Shown here in pieces: positions 7,098 through 7,762 of a stretch of 7,762 bases of DNA. The position numbers were made by a program, and so were the translations under genes. The notes under the pieces were generated by a model. That model was not told the DNA's origin, did not search any database, and worked only from the letters and a program-made list of their open reading frames with translations. Positions within the stretch are counted from its first letter, which is position 1. Every line of letters starts with the position of its first letter. The DNA is from Candidatus Pacebacteria bacterium CG10_big_fil_rev_8_21_14_0_10_44_11 (GTDB lineage: Bacteria; Patescibacteriota; Microgenomatia; UBA1400; PJMF01): NCBI GenBank assembly GCA_002772705.1, contig PFDH01000059.1, forward strand, positions 1 to 7,762, written 5' to 3'.

Positions 7098-7109
7098 TGA
7101 CATTGACAT
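7098..7109. repeat. Tandem TGACAT direct repeat
   Basis: TGACAT occurs twice head-to-tail (7098-7103 and 7104-7109) in the divergent intergenic region, about 10-20 bp upstream of the TATACT candidate for the minus-strand operon. A spaced or tandem hexamer of this kind can be half-sites for a regulator, but two copies could also arise by chance. Confidence 0.3.
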
Positions 7110-7119
7110 CACCAATTTT

Positions 7120-7146
7120 TTGTGAAGTAATTCACTGATTTATAGT
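7120..7146 (+). promoter_or_regulatory. Weak candidate promoter of the secreted-protein gene
   Basis: TATAGT (7141-7146) is a fair -10. Possible -35 boxes are TTGTGA (7120-7125, spacer 15 bp) or the overlapping TTTGTG (spacer 16 bp). A start near 7153 would leave a leader of about 60 nt before the ATG at 7213. The consensus TTGACA at 7103-7108 lies too far upstream (32 bp) to pair with this -10. Confidence 0.3.
7122..7135. repeat. Inverted repeat GTGAA-GTAA-TTCAC
   Basis: Perfect 5-bp arms flank a 4-bp centre, lying between the -35 and -10 of the candidate plus-strand promoter. This is the position and shape of an operator for a dimeric repressor. It is short, so chance is not excluded; a second small palindrome, GTACGTAC, follows at 7145-7152. 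Confidence 0.35.
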
Positions 7147-7204
7147 ACGTACCCAGTTAGTATAGGGTCAGTAGAAACGGTATGAAAGTAATAGGGAGGG
7201 GGTG

Positions 7205-7209
7205 AAAGG
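7205..7209 (+). promoter_or_regulatory. Ribosome binding region of the secreted-protein gene
   Basis: AAAGG lies 3 nt before the ATG at 7213, and a stronger GGAGG run (7195-7199) lies 13 nt before it. Neither spacing is ideal, but the purine-rich tract from 7194 to 7209 makes ribosome entry here credible. It is the richest SD-like stretch in the window. Confidence 0.45.
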
Positions 7210-7212
7210 TAC

Positions 7213-7692
7213 ATGAAAAAAATTTCTCTTATGCTGGCAATACTGGCTGCAATCGGATTGGCTGCACTGCCGAGTAAGGCAATGGCAACGGCTAACACCA
7301 AGCTTGATCTGATTCAAGATGCTTCAGCCGGTGGTGGAGAACTAATTGATATGATTGGCCCGACTGGTTTTGGATTTATTAACTTTAACCAAAACGCGAG
7401 CGGCGATCTCCGGTTAGTAGTTTCACTAAAAGGCGCTGAACCAGACACCACATATTCCGGTGTCTTCTTGGTTTGTGGACCGACCCACGCGTTAGGTTGT
7501 GGATTCATTGACGTTGGTGAGTTAACAACCAATGGCCAGGGAAATGGAAACGCAACAATGTGGCTCGAAGCCGCAACATTGCAGGACAGTCCATTCGGCC
7601 CAGGCGCGCGTACCGACCACTTTGACATGATCGGTCCCGCAGGTGACGTATACGCTGTATCTGGCATAGACTATACCGTCCCGACTCCTTAG
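7213..7692 (+). CDS. Small exported protein of unknown function
   Basis: The 159-residue product begins with a classical Sec signal peptide: MKK, a hydrophobic core to about residue 20, and AMA (23-25) or ATA (25-27) as cleavage sites. There is no lipobox and no later membrane segment, so the mature protein of about 132-134 residues should be released or loosely surface-bound. It is Gly- and Asp-rich with alternating hydrophobic residues, suggesting a beta-sandwich. C88 and C96 are close enough for a small disulfide loop. DMIGPTG (46-52) and DMIGPAG (138-144) are a near-identical pair near the two ends. I do not recognise the family; the ELTTNGQGNGNATMWL segment (103-118) resembles repeats in some secreted beta-rich proteins. 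It is transcribed divergently from the glycan operon and has its own terminator, so it is a single-gene unit. Confidence 0.85.
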   Translation: MKKISLMLAILAAIGLAALPSKAMATANTKLDLIQDASAGGGELIDMIGPTGFGFINFNQNASGDLRLVVSLKGAEPDTTYSGVFLVCGPTHALGCGFIDVGELTTNGQGNGNATMWLEAATLQDSPFGPGARTDHFDMIGPAGDVYAVSGIDYTVPTP

Positions 7693-7713
7693 TTCACAGC
7701 TAGCCAGTTTCTG

Positions 7714-7749
7714 AAAACCCCCGGTCAGACTGATTGGGGGTTTTCTTTT
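7714..7749 (+). terminator. Rho-independent terminator after the secreted-protein gene
   Basis: AAAACCCCC (7714-7722) pairs with GGGGGTTTT (7736-7744), and the interior GGTCA pairs with TGATT using two G-U pairs. The result is a continuous 14-bp stem with a 3-nt GAC loop, followed by the T-rich tract TTTTCTTTT (7741-7749). It starts 21 bp after the stop codon. The opposite strand has only a short T run after the stem, so it would terminate less well in that direction. Confidence 0.92.
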
Positions 7750-7762
7750 ACCACGGGTACTA

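Noticed and set aside
7314..7667. 117-codon open frame antisense to the secreted-protein gene
   Set aside because: The sense frame has a signal peptide, an SD-like region and a terminator directly after its stop. The antisense product is Pro/Ser-rich, with composition expected from the reverse of a Gly-rich gene, and has no SD.

Overview
The window reads as a piece of a small, AT-leaning bacterial chromosome. It holds five complete genes and the start of a sixth on the minus strand, and one divergent gene on the plus strand. Stop codons TAA, TAG and TGA all behave as stops, so the standard bacterial code applies. Several genes lack a recognisable Shine-Dalgarno (SD) sequence. That, a diverged DEVD-type helicase, a polyprenyl-phosphate-mannose synthase paired with a GT-C transferase, and a membrane protein beginning with a GQASWFDPW motif together suggest a Candidate Phyla Radiation (Patescibacteria) genome, perhaps Microgenomates-like. 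This taxonomic guess rests on remembered family resemblance, not on a search.

Layout in minus-strand reading order. (1) A tight three-gene cluster at 7038-3549: a DegT/DnrJ-fold PLP protein, a GT2 glycosyltransferase of the polyprenol-phosphate-mannose synthase type, and a polytopic GT39/PMT-like glycosyltransferase. The first two genes are 9 bp apart and the last two overlap by 29 bp as called, so they are probably one operon. (2) A DEAD-box RNA helicase at 3439-2207, with its own strong-looking promoter whose -35 box covers the stop codon of the preceding gene. (3) argS, arginyl-tRNA synthetase, at 2062-284, with a candidate promoter in the gap after the helicase. (4) The first 48 codons of a membrane protein that runs off the left edge. 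On the plus strand, 7213-7692 encodes a small exported protein with a signal peptide, closed by a textbook intrinsic terminator. It shares a 174-bp divergent intergenic region with the glycan cluster.

How the genes work together. The GT2 enzyme would load mannose (or a related sugar) onto a polyprenyl phosphate. The GT-C protein would transfer sugar from that lipid carrier to a surface acceptor on the outer face of the membrane. The DegT-fold protein at the head of the operon would normally be taken for a sugar aminotransferase, but the residue aligned with the PLP-binding lysine is histidine (H186, codon CAC at 6483-6481). This is the substitution known from the sugar 3-dehydratases ColD and RfbH/E1, so transamination is unlikely. 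That is the most interesting observation here. The helicase and argS are housekeeping genes and appear functionally unrelated to the cluster. No CRISPR array, insertion sequence, rRNA or tRNA was seen.
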